64,000 nt of DNA from Collinsella sp. GTDB taxonomy: Bacteria; Actinomycetota; Coriobacteriia; Coriobacteriales; Coriobacteriaceae. Each line of letters begins with the position of its first letter. The first letter of the stretch is position 1. Shown here piece after piece: positions 8,126-17,414 of the stretch. Location: the NCBI GenBank assembly GCA_018368345.1, contig JAGZEK010000007.1, forward strand, positions 1-64,000, written 5' to 3'. The position numbers were made by a program, and so were the translations under genes. Under the pieces are notes generated by a model. It was not told the DNA's origin. It made no database searches and saw only the letters and a list, made by a program, of their open reading frames with translations.

Positions 8126-9568
8126 ATGGACCAGACCGTACCCGCATACGCCGCCGAGGTGGCCGATTACGGGCGCAGCCGCGACCCCGAGCCGGGTGAG
8201 GGCGCGCTCGTTAAGAACGTGCGTCCCGAATCGCCCGCATGGGATGTGGGTATCGAGCCGGGCATGCGCGTGCTCACGGTCAACGGTGAGCAGCTTACCG
8301 ACATGATTGTGTGGCTCTGGGAGGCCGACGATGATACCGTCGACCTCGAGGTTTTCGACCCGCGCGACAACACCGTCACCCCCGTCGAGCTCGACCGCTT
8401 CCCGGGAGAGGACTGGGGCCTTGAGTTCGATGGCCCCATCTTCGATGGCATGCGCACCTGCGTGAACGCCTGCGTGTTCTGCTTTATGACGATGCTCCCC
8501 AAGGGCGGCCGCTCAACGCTCTATATTCGCGATGACGACTACCGCCTGAGCTTTTTGCAGGGAAACTTCGTCACGCTCACGAACCTCACCGACGAGGACG
8601 TGCAAAACGTCATCCAACGCAACATGAGCCCTATGAACGTGTCGGTCCATGCCGTGAGCCCCGACGTCCGCCGTCGTATGATGGGCCGCAACGCCCAGCG
8701 CGGCATGGACGTACTCGAGGCCATCATGGCCGCCGGCATCGAGATCCACGCGCAGATTGTGTTGTGCCCCGGCATGAACGACGGCGAGGAGCTGGAAAAG
8801 ACCCTGCGCTTTTGCGAGGAGCACGAGCAAATCACAAGCCTGGGCATTGTGCCGCTCGGTTTTACCAAGCACCAAAACCGCTTTAGCTGGTCCTACAGCG
8901 ACAAACCCGAGCTCGCGCGCGAGACCATTGCCATGATCCGTCCCTACCAGGACCGCGCCTTCGAACGTTTTGGCCGCCACACCTTCCAGATGAGCGACGA
9001 GTTCTACCTGGACGCCGGCATCGATCCGCCCGAGGCGGACTTTTACGACGGCTATCCGCAGTACTACGACGGTATCGGCATGATCCGCTCATACCTAGAC
9101 GAGACGGACGATGTGCTCGCCGCCGATGCCGAACGACTGGCCCGCGTCCGCGAGGCCATCGCCACTCGCAGCCAGCACCTGCTGTGCCTCTCGGGCGCCA
9201 GCGCACGCGACACCGTGGCACGTTTCGTGGAATCGCCGCAGGGGCTCGCCGGCACCGTCACGGCCATCAAGAATCGCTACTTTGGCGGCAACGTGGACGT
9301 GACCGGCCTCATCGTCGCCTGCGACATTCTGGAACAGCTGCCGCAGGACCTCTCGGGGGTTATGCTCTTTGTGCCTAAGCTCATGTTCAACGCTGACGGC
9401 ATGACGCTTGACGAGTATCATCGTGACGATTTACTCGCAAGCCTTACCAGTCGCGGCGCCGAGGTTCATGTGGTGTCGACCATGCCGCATGAGCTGCTCG
9501 ATACCCTGGAGCACATCCTTGGCATTGTGCCTGCCGACTCTAACACTTCCACTGACCCTACCCATTAA
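8126..9568 (+). CDS. DUF512 radical SAM-like protein with PDZ domain
   Basis: A 480-residue protein of the DUF512/YtgA-like family. A PDZ-like domain occupies about residues 22-85 (VRPESPAWDVGIEPGMRVL), followed by a cysteine motif CVNACVFC (C112, C116, C119) of CX3CX2C radical-SAM type, and a C-terminal DUF512 region. The family is conserved in anaerobic Gram-positives, often next to der as here, but its substrate is not known. The start at 8126 has an AAGGAG 14 nt upstream, further than ideal. Confidence 0.85.
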   Translation: MDQTVPAYAAEVADYGRSRDPEPGEGALVKNVRPESPAWDVGIEPGMRVLTVNGEQLTDMIVWLWEADDDTVDLEVFDPRDNTVTPVELDRFPGEDWGLEFDGPIFDGMRTCVNACVFCFMTMLPKGGRSTLYIRDDDYRLSFLQGNFVTLTNLTDEDVQNVIQRNMSPMNVSVHAVSPDVRRRMMGRNAQRGMDVLEAIMAAGIEIHAQIVLCPGMNDGEELEKTLRFCEEHEQITSLGIVPLGFTKHQNRFSWSYSDKPELARETIAMIRPYQDRAFERFGRHTFQMSDEFYLDAGIDPPEADFYDGYPQYYDGIGMIRSYLDETDDVLAADAERLARVREAIATRSQHLLCLSGASARDTVARFVESPQGLAGTVTAIKNRYFGGNVDVTGLIVACDILEQLPQDLSGVMLFVPKLMFNADGMTLDEYHRDDLLASLTSRGAEVHVVSTMPHELLDTLEHILGIVPADSNTSTDPTH

Positions 9569-9578
9569 AGGAGTGCAG

Positions 9579-10913
9579 ATGAAACCTATCGTCGCCGTCG
9601 TCGGACGCCCCAACGTGGGCAAGTCCACGCTCGTTAACCGCCTGGCCCAGACCTCGGACGCCATCGTCCATGAGTCCCGCGGCGTCACGCGCGACCGCTC
9701 GTACCACACGGCCGATTGGAACGGCCGCGAGTTCACCATCGTCGACACGGGCGGCATCGAACCGCTCAAGAGCGATGACGTCTTCGCCACGTCCATTCGC
9801 GACCAGGCCCTCGCCGCCGCCGAGGAAGCCGCCGTCATCCTGTTTGTGGTCGACGGCCGCACCGGCGTCACCGAGGAGGACGAGTCGGTCGCTCGCATGC
9901 TCAAGCGCTGCGACAAGCCGGTCTTTCTGCTGGTGAACAAGCTCGACAACCCCGATCGAGAGAACGACAGCATCTGGGAGTTCTATTCGCTCGGTATCGG
10001 CGAGCCCACGCCGCTCTCGGCCCTGCACGGCCACGGCACGGGCGACCTGCTCGACGACATCGTGGCCCTGCTTCCCGAGGAAGAGGACGAGGTCGCCGAT
10101 GAGTTCCCCGATGCGCTGAACGTGGCCATCATCGGCCGCCCCAACGCCGGTAAGTCCTCGCTGTTCAACCGCATCCTGGGCGCCGACCGCTCTATCGTGT
10201 CCAACATTGCCGGCACGACGCGCGACGCCATCGACACCGTCGTGGAGCGCAACGGCAAGCACTACCGAATGGTCGACACCGCGGGCATCCGTAAGAAGAG
10301 CACCGTGTACGAGAACATCGAGTACTACTCCATGGTTCGCGGCCTGCGCGCCATCGACCGCGCCGACGTGGCGCTGCTCGTCGTCGACGCCTCCGTTGGC
10401 GTTACCGAACAGGACCAGAAGGTCATGGGTCTTGCCATCGAGCGCGGATGCGCCATCGTTGTGCTGCTCAACAAGTGGGACCTGCTCGACGATGACCGCA
10501 AGCGCGAGGCCTGCATGGAGACCATCGACCGCCGTCTGGGCGTCATGGCTCCCTGGGCCCAGTACCTGCGCATCTCTGCCCTCACCGGCCGCAGCGTCGA
10601 GAAGATCTGGGCGATGGTCGACGCCGCCGAAAAGACGCGCTCGCAGAAGATTAGCACCTCGCGCCTCAACACGTTCCTCACCGATCTGCGCGAGTTCGGT
10701 CATACCGTGGTGGACGGCAAGCGCCGCCTGCGCATGCACTACGTGACCCAGACGGGCGTCAACCCGCCGACGTTCACGTTCTTCGTCAACCACAGCGACT
10801 TGGTCAACGACACCTACCAGCGCTATGTGGAGAACCGCATGCGCTCGACCTTCGACTTTGCCGGCACGCCCATTCGACTCTTCTTTAGGAAGAAGGAGCA
10901 AAAGGATGCATAA
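9579..10913 (+). CDS. der: Ribosome biogenesis GTPase Der (EngA)
   Basis: A 444-residue double-GTPase that helps assemble the 50S subunit. Two G-domains each carry a P-loop (GRPNVGKSTL at residues 8-17 and GRPNAGKSSL in the second half), DTGGIE/DTAGIR switch II motifs and NKLD/NKWD specificity motifs, followed by a C-terminal KH-like domain (LRMHYVTQTGVNPPTF). The start at 9579 has AAAGGAG 6 nt upstream; upstream in-frame codons overlap the DUF512 gene and are rejected. Overlaps plsY by 8 nt. Confidence 0.96.
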   Translation: MKPIVAVVGRPNVGKSTLVNRLAQTSDAIVHESRGVTRDRSYHTADWNGREFTIVDTGGIEPLKSDDVFATSIRDQALAAAEEAAVILFVVDGRTGVTEEDESVARMLKRCDKPVFLLVNKLDNPDRENDSIWEFYSLGIGEPTPLSALHGHGTGDLLDDIVALLPEEEDEVADEFPDALNVAIIGRPNAGKSSLFNRILGADRSIVSNIAGTTRDAIDTVVERNGKHYRMVDTAGIRKKSTVYENIEYYSMVRGLRAIDRADVALLVVDASVGVTEQDQKVMGLAIERGCAIVVLLNKWDLLDDDRKREACMETIDRRLGVMAPWAQYLRISALTGRSVEKIWAMVDAAEKTRSQKISTSRLNTFLTDLREFGHTVVDGKRRLRMHYVTQTGVNPPTFTFFVNHSDLVNDTYQRYVENRMRSTFDFAGTPIRLFFRKKEQKDA

Positions 10914-11589
10914 TCCGATTCTGCTGACCGCCATCTGCGCCGTGGTCTCGTTCTTTATCGGAGCGATTCCGTTTGGCCTGATCTTGGGCCGCGTGTTCAA
11001 CCACACGGACATTCGCAAGGCGGGCTCCGGCAACATCGGCACCACCAACGCGCTGCGCGTGGCCGGCCCCAAGGTGGCCGCGCTCACGCTGCTGCTCGAC
11101 TGCCTTAAGGGCGCCATCTGCGTTGTCATCGCCCGTCCGCTCATCGCGAGCGTGGGCTATGGATTTCCGCCGAACATCATGGCGCCCGGAGCCCCCGGCG
11201 ACTGGATGCTCGGCGTCATCTGCCTGGCAGCGGTGTGGGGCCACATCTTCTCGCCCTACCTCAATTTCCATGGCGGCAAGGGAATCGCAGTTGGCCTGGG
11301 CGTCATCCTCGCCTGGTATTGGCCCATTGGCCTGTCGCTGCTGGGCATGTTTATCGTGGCCGTCGCCATCACCAAGTTTGTGTCGGTGGGCTCGCTTGCC
11401 GCGGCCATCGGTCTTCCCATCGCTGCTTGCGCGGTCTTTCCGTACAGCAGCCTGGGCCTCAAGTTCTGCATGGCGATAATCGGCATCACCGTGGTGTGGG
11501 CCCATCGCGCGAACATCAAAAAGCTCATGACCGGTAAGGAGTCCAAGCTCTCGTTTACCAAGCGCGTCACCGAGCCCGACGATAAGTAG
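10906..11589 (+). CDS. plsY: Glycerol-3-phosphate acyltransferase PlsY
   Basis: A 227-residue multi-pass membrane enzyme transferring acyl groups from acyl-phosphate to glycerol-3-phosphate. Family motifs visible: SFFIGAIPFGLILGR (first helix), SGNIGTTNALRV near residue 42, and FHGGKGIAVGLG near 122. The start at 10906 follows AAAAGG and overlaps der. Adjacent gpsA makes the glycerol-3-phosphate substrate, so the pair forms the entry to phospholipid synthesis. The C-terminus ends in a charged cytoplasmic tail. Confidence 0.95.
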   Translation: MHNPILLTAICAVVSFFIGAIPFGLILGRVFNHTDIRKAGSGNIGTTNALRVAGPKVAALTLLLDCLKGAICVVIARPLIASVGYGFPPNIMAPGAPGDWMLGVICLAAVWGHIFSPYLNFHGGKGIAVGLGVILAWYWPIGLSLLGMFIVAVAITKFVSVGSLAAAIGLPIAACAVFPYSSLGLKFCMAIIGITVVWAHRANIKKLMTGKESKLSFTKRVTEPDDK

Positions 11590-11598
11590 GAGAGAGTC

Positions 11599-12606
11599 AT
11601 GAATGTTGCGCTGATTGGCTCTGGCTCGTGGGGAACCGCCGTCGCCGGCCTTGCCGCCGCGCGAGCCGTGCGCGTAACCATGTGGGCCCATAGCGAGCAG
11701 ACGGCCGCCGGCATTAACGGTGAGCACCGCAACCCCCGCTACCTTGTGGGCTACGAGCTGCCGGACAACGTGGTAGCAACGACCGAGCTCGCCCAGGCGC
11801 TCGACGGTGCCGATGCGATCATCTTTGCCGTGCCCTCCACGCACTTGCGCGACGTGTGCCATCGGGCAGCGCCCTTTATCGCCGCCGATACCCCGGTGCT
11901 CTGCCTCACCAAGGGCATTGAGCCCGAGTCCGGCCTGCTCATGAGCGAGGTCATCGCCAGCGAGATCGGCAACGAGGCGCGCGTGGCGGCGCTCTCGGGT
12001 CCCAACCATGCCGAGGAGATCTGCCGCGGCGGTCTTTCTGCCGCCGTCATCGCCAGCAAAGATCCGCAGATAGGGGAGACCTTTAAGGACCTGCTCCTAT
12101 CCACGGCCTTCCGTATTTATCTGTCGCAAGACATGACCGGTGTCGAGGTCTGCGGCGCCATGAAAAATGTCATCGCCATCGTATGCGGCATCTCCGCCGG
12201 TACCGGTGCGGGCGACAACACGCTTGCCCTCATCATGACGCGCGGCCTGGCAGAGATCAGCCGTCTGGTGCACGCCCGCGGCGGTCAAGCTATGACCTGC
12301 ATGGGACTTGCCGGCATGGGCGACCTCATTGCCACCTGCACCTCGGAGCACTCGCGCAACCGCACCTTTGGCTACGAGTTTGCCCACGGCGTGTCGCTCG
12401 ACGAGTATCAGACGCGCACGCATATGGTGGTCGAGGGCGCCGTCGCGGCCCGCAGCGTCAGCGAGCTTGCCCGTTCGCTGGGCGTAGACATTCCGCTCAC
12501 CTTTGCCGTGGAGCAAACGCTCTACAACGGTGTTACTTTGGATAGGGCGCTCGAGATTCTTACCGATCGCGTCCCTTCTCAAGAGTTCTACGGACTCACC
12601 GACTAG
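11599..12606 (+). CDS. gpsA: Glycerol-3-phosphate dehydrogenase [NAD(P)+]
   Basis: A 335-residue oxidoreductase reducing dihydroxyacetone phosphate to sn-glycerol-3-phosphate. The dinucleotide-binding loop GSGSWGTAVA starts at residue 7; AVPSTHLRDV, LSGPNHAEEI and the catalytic GAMKNVIAIVCGIS are all present, as is GLAGMGDLIATCTS in the C-terminal helical domain. RBS TAGGAGAG. Directly downstream of plsY. Confidence 0.96.
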   Translation: MNVALIGSGSWGTAVAGLAAARAVRVTMWAHSEQTAAGINGEHRNPRYLVGYELPDNVVATTELAQALDGADAIIFAVPSTHLRDVCHRAAPFIAADTPVLCLTKGIEPESGLLMSEVIASEIGNEARVAALSGPNHAEEICRGGLSAAVIASKDPQIGETFKDLLLSTAFRIYLSQDMTGVEVCGAMKNVIAIVCGISAGTGAGDNTLALIMTRGLAEISRLVHARGGQAMTCMGLAGMGDLIATCTSEHSRNRTFGYEFAHGVSLDEYQTRTHMVVEGAVAARSVSELARSLGVDIPLTFAVEQTLYNGVTLDRALEILTDRVPSQEFYGLTD

Positions 12607-12624
12607 CGCAGAAAGGCTACTACC

Positions 12625-13296
12625 ATGGGTTCCATCAAAATCGCTCCGTCCGTCCTTTCGGCCGACATGGCCAACCTCAAGGGCGAGCTCGACAAGATCG
12701 CCGGTGCCGACTACGTACACTTTGACGTTATGGACGGTCACTTTACCGGCAACCTCACCTTTGGCGTTGACATCCTTAAGGCCGTCAAGCGCTCCACCGA
12801 TGTACCGGTCGACGCGCACCTCATGGTGTCGAACCCCGACGAGACGGTCGATTGGTATGCCGACGCCGGTGCCGACATGATCACCGTGCACTACGAGGCT
12901 TCCACGCACCTGCACCGCACGCTCACGCATCTGCAGCAGCGCGGCGTCAAGGCCGGCGTGGTGCTCAACCCCGCCACCCCCGTGTGCGTGCTCGAGAGCA
13001 TCATCGACGTTGTCGACATGGTGCTGCTGATGAGCGTGAACCCTGGCTTTGGCGGCCAGAGCTTTATCCCTGGTACAATCGCCAAACTGCACGAGCTTAC
13101 GGCCATGTGCGAGCGACATGGCGTGTCGCCCATGATCGAGGTCGACGGCGGCATCTCTTCCAAAAACATCGCCGAGGTCGTCAAGGCCGGCGCAAATGTC
13201 CTGGTGGCCGGTTCCGCCGTATTTAAGTCCGAAGATCCCGCCGCCGAGGTTGCGCTGCTGCAGAAGCTGGGCAACGAGGCTGCACAGGAGGCATAA
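12625..13296 (+). CDS. rpe: Ribulose-phosphate 3-epimerase
   Basis: A 223-residue TIM-barrel enzyme interconverting ribulose-5-phosphate and xylulose-5-phosphate in the pentose phosphate pathway. Signature elements: SVLSADMANL, metal/catalytic HFDVMDGHF, DAHLMVSNP, LMSVNPGFGGQSF and EVDGGISSKN. Length is normal. RBS GAAAGG upstream; follows gpsA by 18 nt. Confidence 0.96.
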   Translation: MGSIKIAPSVLSADMANLKGELDKIAGADYVHFDVMDGHFTGNLTFGVDILKAVKRSTDVPVDAHLMVSNPDETVDWYADAGADMITVHYEASTHLHRTLTHLQQRGVKAGVVLNPATPVCVLESIIDVVDMVLLMSVNPGFGGQSFIPGTIAKLHELTAMCERHGVSPMIEVDGGISSKNIAEVVKAGANVLVAGSAVFKSEDPAAEVALLQKLGNEAAQEA

Positions 13297-13302
13297 ACCC
13301 TT

Positions 13303-14481
13303 ATGACCGCAGGTCAAAACCGCATACCCGTGAATCTTGACTATGCCGCCTCGACGCCCATGCGCGCCGAGGCGCTCCTTGCGCAGCGCGAGTACGACGA
13401 CAGCGAGCTTGCCGGCGTCAACCCCAACTCGCTGCACTCGCTCGGCCGCAAGGCTGCCGCGCGTCTGGAGGTTGCACGTCGCGAGATCGCCCGCAGCTTT
13501 GGCGCGCGCGTTCGCCCGTCTGAGATTGTTCTGACCAACGGCGGCACCGAAGCCAACCAGCTGGCGCTACTCGGTCTTGCCGAGGGTGCACGTCAGCGCG
13601 ACCGTAAGCGTAACCGCGTGATCGTATCTGCCATCGAGCACGATTCGATTCTGGACAACCTGCCGCTGCTGCGTGCCGCAGGCTTTAGAGTCGACCTGGT
13701 GCAGCCCTGCCGCATGGGCTACATTGAGCCTGCCACGCTTGTCGAGCTACTAGGCGACGACGTGGCGCTCGTGAGCATCATGGTTGCCAACAACGAGACC
13801 GGCGTGGTGCAGCCCATCCGCGAGCTTGCCGCGGCCGCGCATACCGTGGGCGCCCTGTTCCACACCGATGCCATCCAGGGGTATCTGCATATTCCGCTCG
13901 ATGTTACCGAGCTGGGAGTTGACGCCATGACCGTTGCTGCGCACAAGATCGGTGGCCCCGTGGCATCCGGCGCGCTCTACCTTAAGAACCGCACGCCGCT
14001 GCGCCCGCGCATCTTTGGCGGCGGACAGGAAGCCGGACGTCGCGCCGGCACGCAGGATCTGCGCACGCAGCTCGCCTTTGCCGCTGCCGCCCGCACGCTG
14101 ACGCTCCATGTGGCCGAGGAGCGCGAGAAGCTGCAAGCCCTTTCCGACAAGCTCTACGCCAAGCTTACGGCCCATCCGCGCATTCACGCCACCATGGGCG
14201 ACTATGCGCATGCCGACCGTCTGCCCGGCATGGTATCGATCTACATTGACGGCATGGACTCCGAGGAGCTCATCATCAAGCTCGACGCCGCCGGCTTTGA
14301 GGTATCGGCCGGTTCTGCCTGCTCGAGCGGCAGCATGGACCCGAGCCATGTTCTCAGCGCCATGGGCATTGGTCGCGAGCAGGCATTGGGCGCTCTGCGT
14401 ATCTCGTTTGATGACCGTGTGAACCCTGCCGACCTGGACGACTTTGCCCAGACGCTGCTCTCGATCGTGGGTGCCGCATGA
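13303..14481 (+). CDS. Cysteine desulfurase (NifS/IscS family)
   Basis: A 392-residue PLP enzyme that takes sulfur from cysteine for Fe-S clusters and tRNA thiolation. Class V aminotransferase features: TNGGTEANQLAL, the stacking His in SAIEHDSI, NNETGVVQPI, the PLP Lys in TVAAHKIGGP, and the persulfide Cys in SAGSACSSGS. No iscU, tRNA thiolase or scaffold gene is adjacent, so the acceptor is unknown. An RBS-like AGGAGG lies 13 nt upstream. The 3' end overlaps the Nif3-like gene by 4 nt (ATGA). Confidence 0.93.
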   Translation: MTAGQNRIPVNLDYAASTPMRAEALLAQREYDDSELAGVNPNSLHSLGRKAAARLEVARREIARSFGARVRPSEIVLTNGGTEANQLALLGLAEGARQRDRKRNRVIVSAIEHDSILDNLPLLRAAGFRVDLVQPCRMGYIEPATLVELLGDDVALVSIMVANNETGVVQPIRELAAAAHTVGALFHTDAIQGYLHIPLDVTELGVDAMTVAAHKIGGPVASGALYLKNRTPLRPRIFGGGQEAGRRAGTQDLRTQLAFAAAARTLTLHVAEEREKLQALSDKLYAKLTAHPRIHATMGDYAHADRLPGMVSIYIDGMDSEELIIKLDAAGFEVSAGSACSSGSMDPSHVLSAMGIGREQALGALRISFDDRVNPADLDDFAQTLLSIVGAA

Positions 14482-15285
14482 TCGTCGCCGAGTTTGAACG
14501 TGCGCTGCTGGCGCGCTACCCCAAGGCGGACGCCGAGGGCTGGGATCACGTAGGTCTCTCCGTTGGCGATCCGGCCGCGGAGATCACCGGCGTTGCCTGC
14601 GCACTCGATGCGACTGAGGCTAATGTTCGCCGCGCCCAAGAAGCAAGCGCCAACGTGCTGCTGACGCATCATCCCATATACATCAAGGCACCCGAGGCCT
14701 TTTGTCCGGCGGATGCCACACGACCCCAGTGCAGTGCGGCCCTCTACGAGGCTGCCCGCTGCGGGGTGAGCATTATCTCGCTCCACACCAACCTGGACCG
14801 CTCGCACGAAGCCCGTGTCTGCCTGAGCAAGCTGCTGGGTGCCGCACCCGTGAGCTCACTGGAGCACGTGGACGACCCCGAGGCCACCGGCCTGGGCGCA
14901 CTTGCAACGCTCAACGACCCGTGCACGCTGCGCGATCTTGCCACCCGTGCTGCCACGGCCTTTGGCAGCGACCCGCGTGTGGGGCAAAGCTGATCGCCCG
15001 TGCCGCACCGTCGCCATTTTGGGCGGCTCCCTGGGCGACTTCGGAGAACTTGCCATCGCCGCGGGCTCAGATGTTGTCGTGACGGGCGAGGCGGGCTACC
15101 ACGCGGCGCAAGACCTTGCCTTGCGCGGGCTGCCGGTGATCTTGCTCGGCCACGACCGTTCCGAGGAGCCGTTCGTTGATATCTTGATGAACTCTGCAGT
15201 TGATGCCGGGGTCGACCCCCGTCATGCGATTAAAATACTGAACCCTTGCCAATGGTGGACTGTGACAAAAGGAGAGAACTTATGA
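14478..15285 (+). pseudogene. Nif3-like dinuclear metal centre protein, frameshifted
   Basis: Two reading frames together encode a full Nif3/YqfO-type protein. The first (14478-14993, 171 aa) carries the N-terminal half with the metal-binding LLTHHPIY and SLHTNLDR; it then runs into TGA. The second frame supplies WGKADRPCRTVAILGGS, the metal ligands in TGEAGYHAAQ, and ends at 15285. Because the family-typical RVWG segment is in the second frame, the break lies at about 14983-14987 in a GTGTGG run, consistent with loss of two or gain of one base. Both ends retain normal 4-nt overlaps with their neighbours, so the lesion is recent or a sequencing error. Family members are proposed metal-binding hydrolases of unclear substrate. 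Confidence 0.8.
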
Positions 15286-16001
15286 GCGCCGGCGCTACGC
15301 TACTCAAGCTGCAACAGATCGATTTGGAGCTCGCCCGCAACAAGAGCGAACTTGCCAATATGCCGGAGCTCAAGGAGCTCGCTTCCAAGCGCAAGACCTA
15401 TGTGAAGCTCAAGTCCGAGATGACCAAGCTCTACGCCCAGCGCAAGGATCTGGACATTGAGCTCGACGATCTCAACACCACCGAGATCCAGACCAATAAC
15501 GCCATCGAGGCCGCCAAGAAGCGCCACGTTGACGGCTCCGACTACCGCGAGGTACAGGACCTGGAAAACGAGCTCGCCACCCTGGCCAAGCGCCTGGACA
15601 AGATTGAGCACACCCGCAAGGATGTCGTTGTCGCCCACAAAGAGGCTCTCGACCGCGAGACCCGCGCGCAGGCCATCATCGCCAAGTTCGAGGAGGGCGT
15701 GAAGGCCGATACCAAGGCCGCCCGCGCCAAGGCTGCCGACCTGCAGGCTCAGATCGAAGCCGCCACTAAGGAGCGCACCGCTCTTGCCGCCACGCTGCCG
15801 GCCGACGTGCTCACCGACTACGAGCGTCTGCTCAAGCAGTTCCGCGGCTTGGCCGTCGAGACCATCAAGGGCAACATCCCCACGGTCTGCCACACCGCGC
15901 TGCAGGCATCGTCCATGAGCGACCTCAACCACGATGGTAGCGAGATTACGCACTGTCCGTACTGCCACCGCCTCCTGGTGCTCCCGAGCAAGGAAGCCTA
16001 G
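15282..16001 (+). CDS. Zinc-ribbon coiled-coil protein (CdsZ-like)
   Basis: A 239-residue protein, nearly all long alpha-helical coiled coil (about residues 5-180, rich in Lys/Glu/Ala) with a C-terminal zinc-ribbon-like end. The ribbon is degenerate: the distal knuckle CPYC is present but the proximal one reads VCHTAL with one Cys and a His instead of CxxC. Genes of this type habitually follow Nif3, as here (4-nt overlap), and the family has been linked to RNA/ribosome functions. RBS AAAGGAGAG. Function not established from sequence. Confidence 0.85.
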   Translation: MSAGATLLKLQQIDLELARNKSELANMPELKELASKRKTYVKLKSEMTKLYAQRKDLDIELDDLNTTEIQTNNAIEAAKKRHVDGSDYREVQDLENELATLAKRLDKIEHTRKDVVVAHKEALDRETRAQAIIAKFEEGVKADTKAARAKAADLQAQIEAATKERTALAATLPADVLTDYERLLKQFRGLAVETIKGNIPTVCHTALQASSMSDLNHDGSEITHCPYCHRLLVLPSKEA

Positions 16002-16003
16002 CG

Positions 16004-17218
16004 ATGACGGCGGCATCCAACAATTCAATGCAACTTGAGGGAAAAACGATCCTGCTGGGCATTACCGGCGGGATCGCCGCCTATAAGTCGTGCAATATCG
16101 TGCGCCTGCTGCAAAAGCGCGGCGCACGTGTCAAAGTCGTTATGAGCGAGCATGCCACGGAGTTCGTGGGCCCGCTCACGTTCCGCGCGCTCACCAATGA
16201 GCCGGTCGCGGTTGGGCTATTCGACGACCCGTCTGACCCCATCCACCATATCTCGCTTGCGCAGGAGCCCGACTTGGTGGTCGTGGCGCCCGCGACGGCC
16301 AATATCATCGCCAAGATGGCCAACGGCATCGCCGACGACCTCATCTCCACCACGCTGCTTGCGACGCCGCGGCCCGTCGTGATCGCGCCGGCCATGAACA
16401 ATGGCATGTGGAAGGCGCCGGCGACGCAGGCCAACATGGCCACGTTGCGCGACCGCGGCGTTCACGTGGTGGGACCCGGCAGCGGCTACCTTGCGTGCGG
16501 CGACGTGGACACGGGCCGTATGAGCGAGCCCGAGGACATCGTCGAGGCTGTCTGTGAGGTGCTCAATTCCGTGCAACAAGACCTGGCGGGCAAGCGCATC
16601 GTCATTACCGCCGGCCCCACGCATGAGCCGATCGACCCCGTGCGCTTCATTGGCAACCGTTCTTCGGGCAAGATGGGTATCGCCCTGGCGGGGGAGGCCG
16701 CACGTCGCGGTGCCGCCGTCACGCTCGTGCTGGGACCGACATCGCTCGACGTTCCCCACGGCGTGGAGTGCGTGCGCGTGCAAACCGCCTCAGAGATGCT
16801 GGAGGCGGCGCTGAGCGCCTTCCAGTCGGCCGATACGGCCATTTGTGCGGCTGCCGTCGCTGACTACACGCCCGCAGCCCCTGCCGACCATAAGCTCAAA
16901 AAGGCCAACGAGCGACTGGATCGCATCGAGCTCGTCGAGACGGTCGATATTTTGGCCGAGCTTTCGCGCCAGAAGGGTGAGCGCCGTGTGATCGGCTTTG
17001 CGGCCGAGACCGATAACGTCCTGGAGTACGCACAGCGAAAGCTCGACCGCAAGGGTTGCGATGCCATTATCGCCAACGATGTATCGCGCGCCGATTCGGG
17101 CTTTGGAACCGATACCAACAAGGCCTGGATTGTGAGTACAACGGGTACGCAAGAACTTCCCGTTCTAACAAAACACAAGCTCGCAGATACAATTTTGGAC
17201 TTGCTTCAAAATTTGTAA
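16004..17218 (+). CDS. coaBC: Bifunctional phosphopantothenoylcysteine decarboxylase / phosphopantothenate-cysteine ligase
   Basis: A 404-residue coenzyme A biosynthesis enzyme. The N-terminal CoaC flavodomain shows GITGGIAAYK, the catalytic His in IHHISLAQ, PAMNNGMW and the substrate-binding Cys in GYLACGDVDTG. The C-terminal CoaB domain starts near residue 195 with ITAGPTHEPIDPVRF and carries NRSSGKMG and the Lys-rich DHKLKKANE. The first ATG is 2 nt after the upstream stop; an internal Met at residue 9 is an alternative start. Confidence 0.95.
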   Translation: MTAASNNSMQLEGKTILLGITGGIAAYKSCNIVRLLQKRGARVKVVMSEHATEFVGPLTFRALTNEPVAVGLFDDPSDPIHHISLAQEPDLVVVAPATANIIAKMANGIADDLISTTLLATPRPVVIAPAMNNGMWKAPATQANMATLRDRGVHVVGPGSGYLACGDVDTGRMSEPEDIVEAVCEVLNSVQQDLAGKRIVITAGPTHEPIDPVRFIGNRSSGKMGIALAGEAARRGAAVTLVLGPTSLDVPHGVECVRVQTASEMLEAALSAFQSADTAICAAAVADYTPAAPADHKLKKANERLDRIELVETVDILAELSRQKGERRVIGFAAETDNVLEYAQRKLDRKGCDAIIANDVSRADSGFGTDTNKAWIVSTTGTQELPVLTKHKLADTILDLLQNL

Positions 17219-17226
17219 AAAAGTTC

Positions 17227-17256
17227 TTGCACAAGGACAAAGTTTCGGGTTAATAT
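17227..17256 (+). promoter_or_regulatory. Sigma-70-type promoter of tRNA-Pro
   Basis: TTGCAC at 17227-17232 and TAATAT at 17251-17256 are separated by 18 nt and precede the tRNA by about 40 nt. The region is AT-richer than its surroundings. A match to housekeeping promoter elements by eye. Confidence 0.6.
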
Positions 17257-17298
17257 ACTCCCTGTTGCGAGCGAGAGCAGAGCAACAAACAAAAGCTT

Positions 17299-17375
<77 letters not shown>

Positions 17376-17385
17376 GAAGTTTGCA

Positions 17386-17414
17386 GGTCAGGCACCTAGT
17401 GCCTGACCTTTTTT
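17386..17414 (+). terminator. Rho-independent terminator of tRNA-Pro
   Basis: A perfect 10-bp stem (17386-17395 with 17399-17408) with a CTA loop followed by six T residues, 11 nt after the tRNA. Confidence 0.92.

Noticed and set aside
14970..15000. Programmed +1 frameshift at the AGC-TGA stop of the Nif3 gene.
   Set aside because: The conserved Trp-Gly of the family is encoded in the second frame upstream of that stop, so the shift must occur earlier than the TGA.
14902..15285. The second Nif3 frame as an independent gene.
   Set aside because: It lacks a plausible start with RBS and continues the same domain as the upstream frame; treated as one frameshifted gene.
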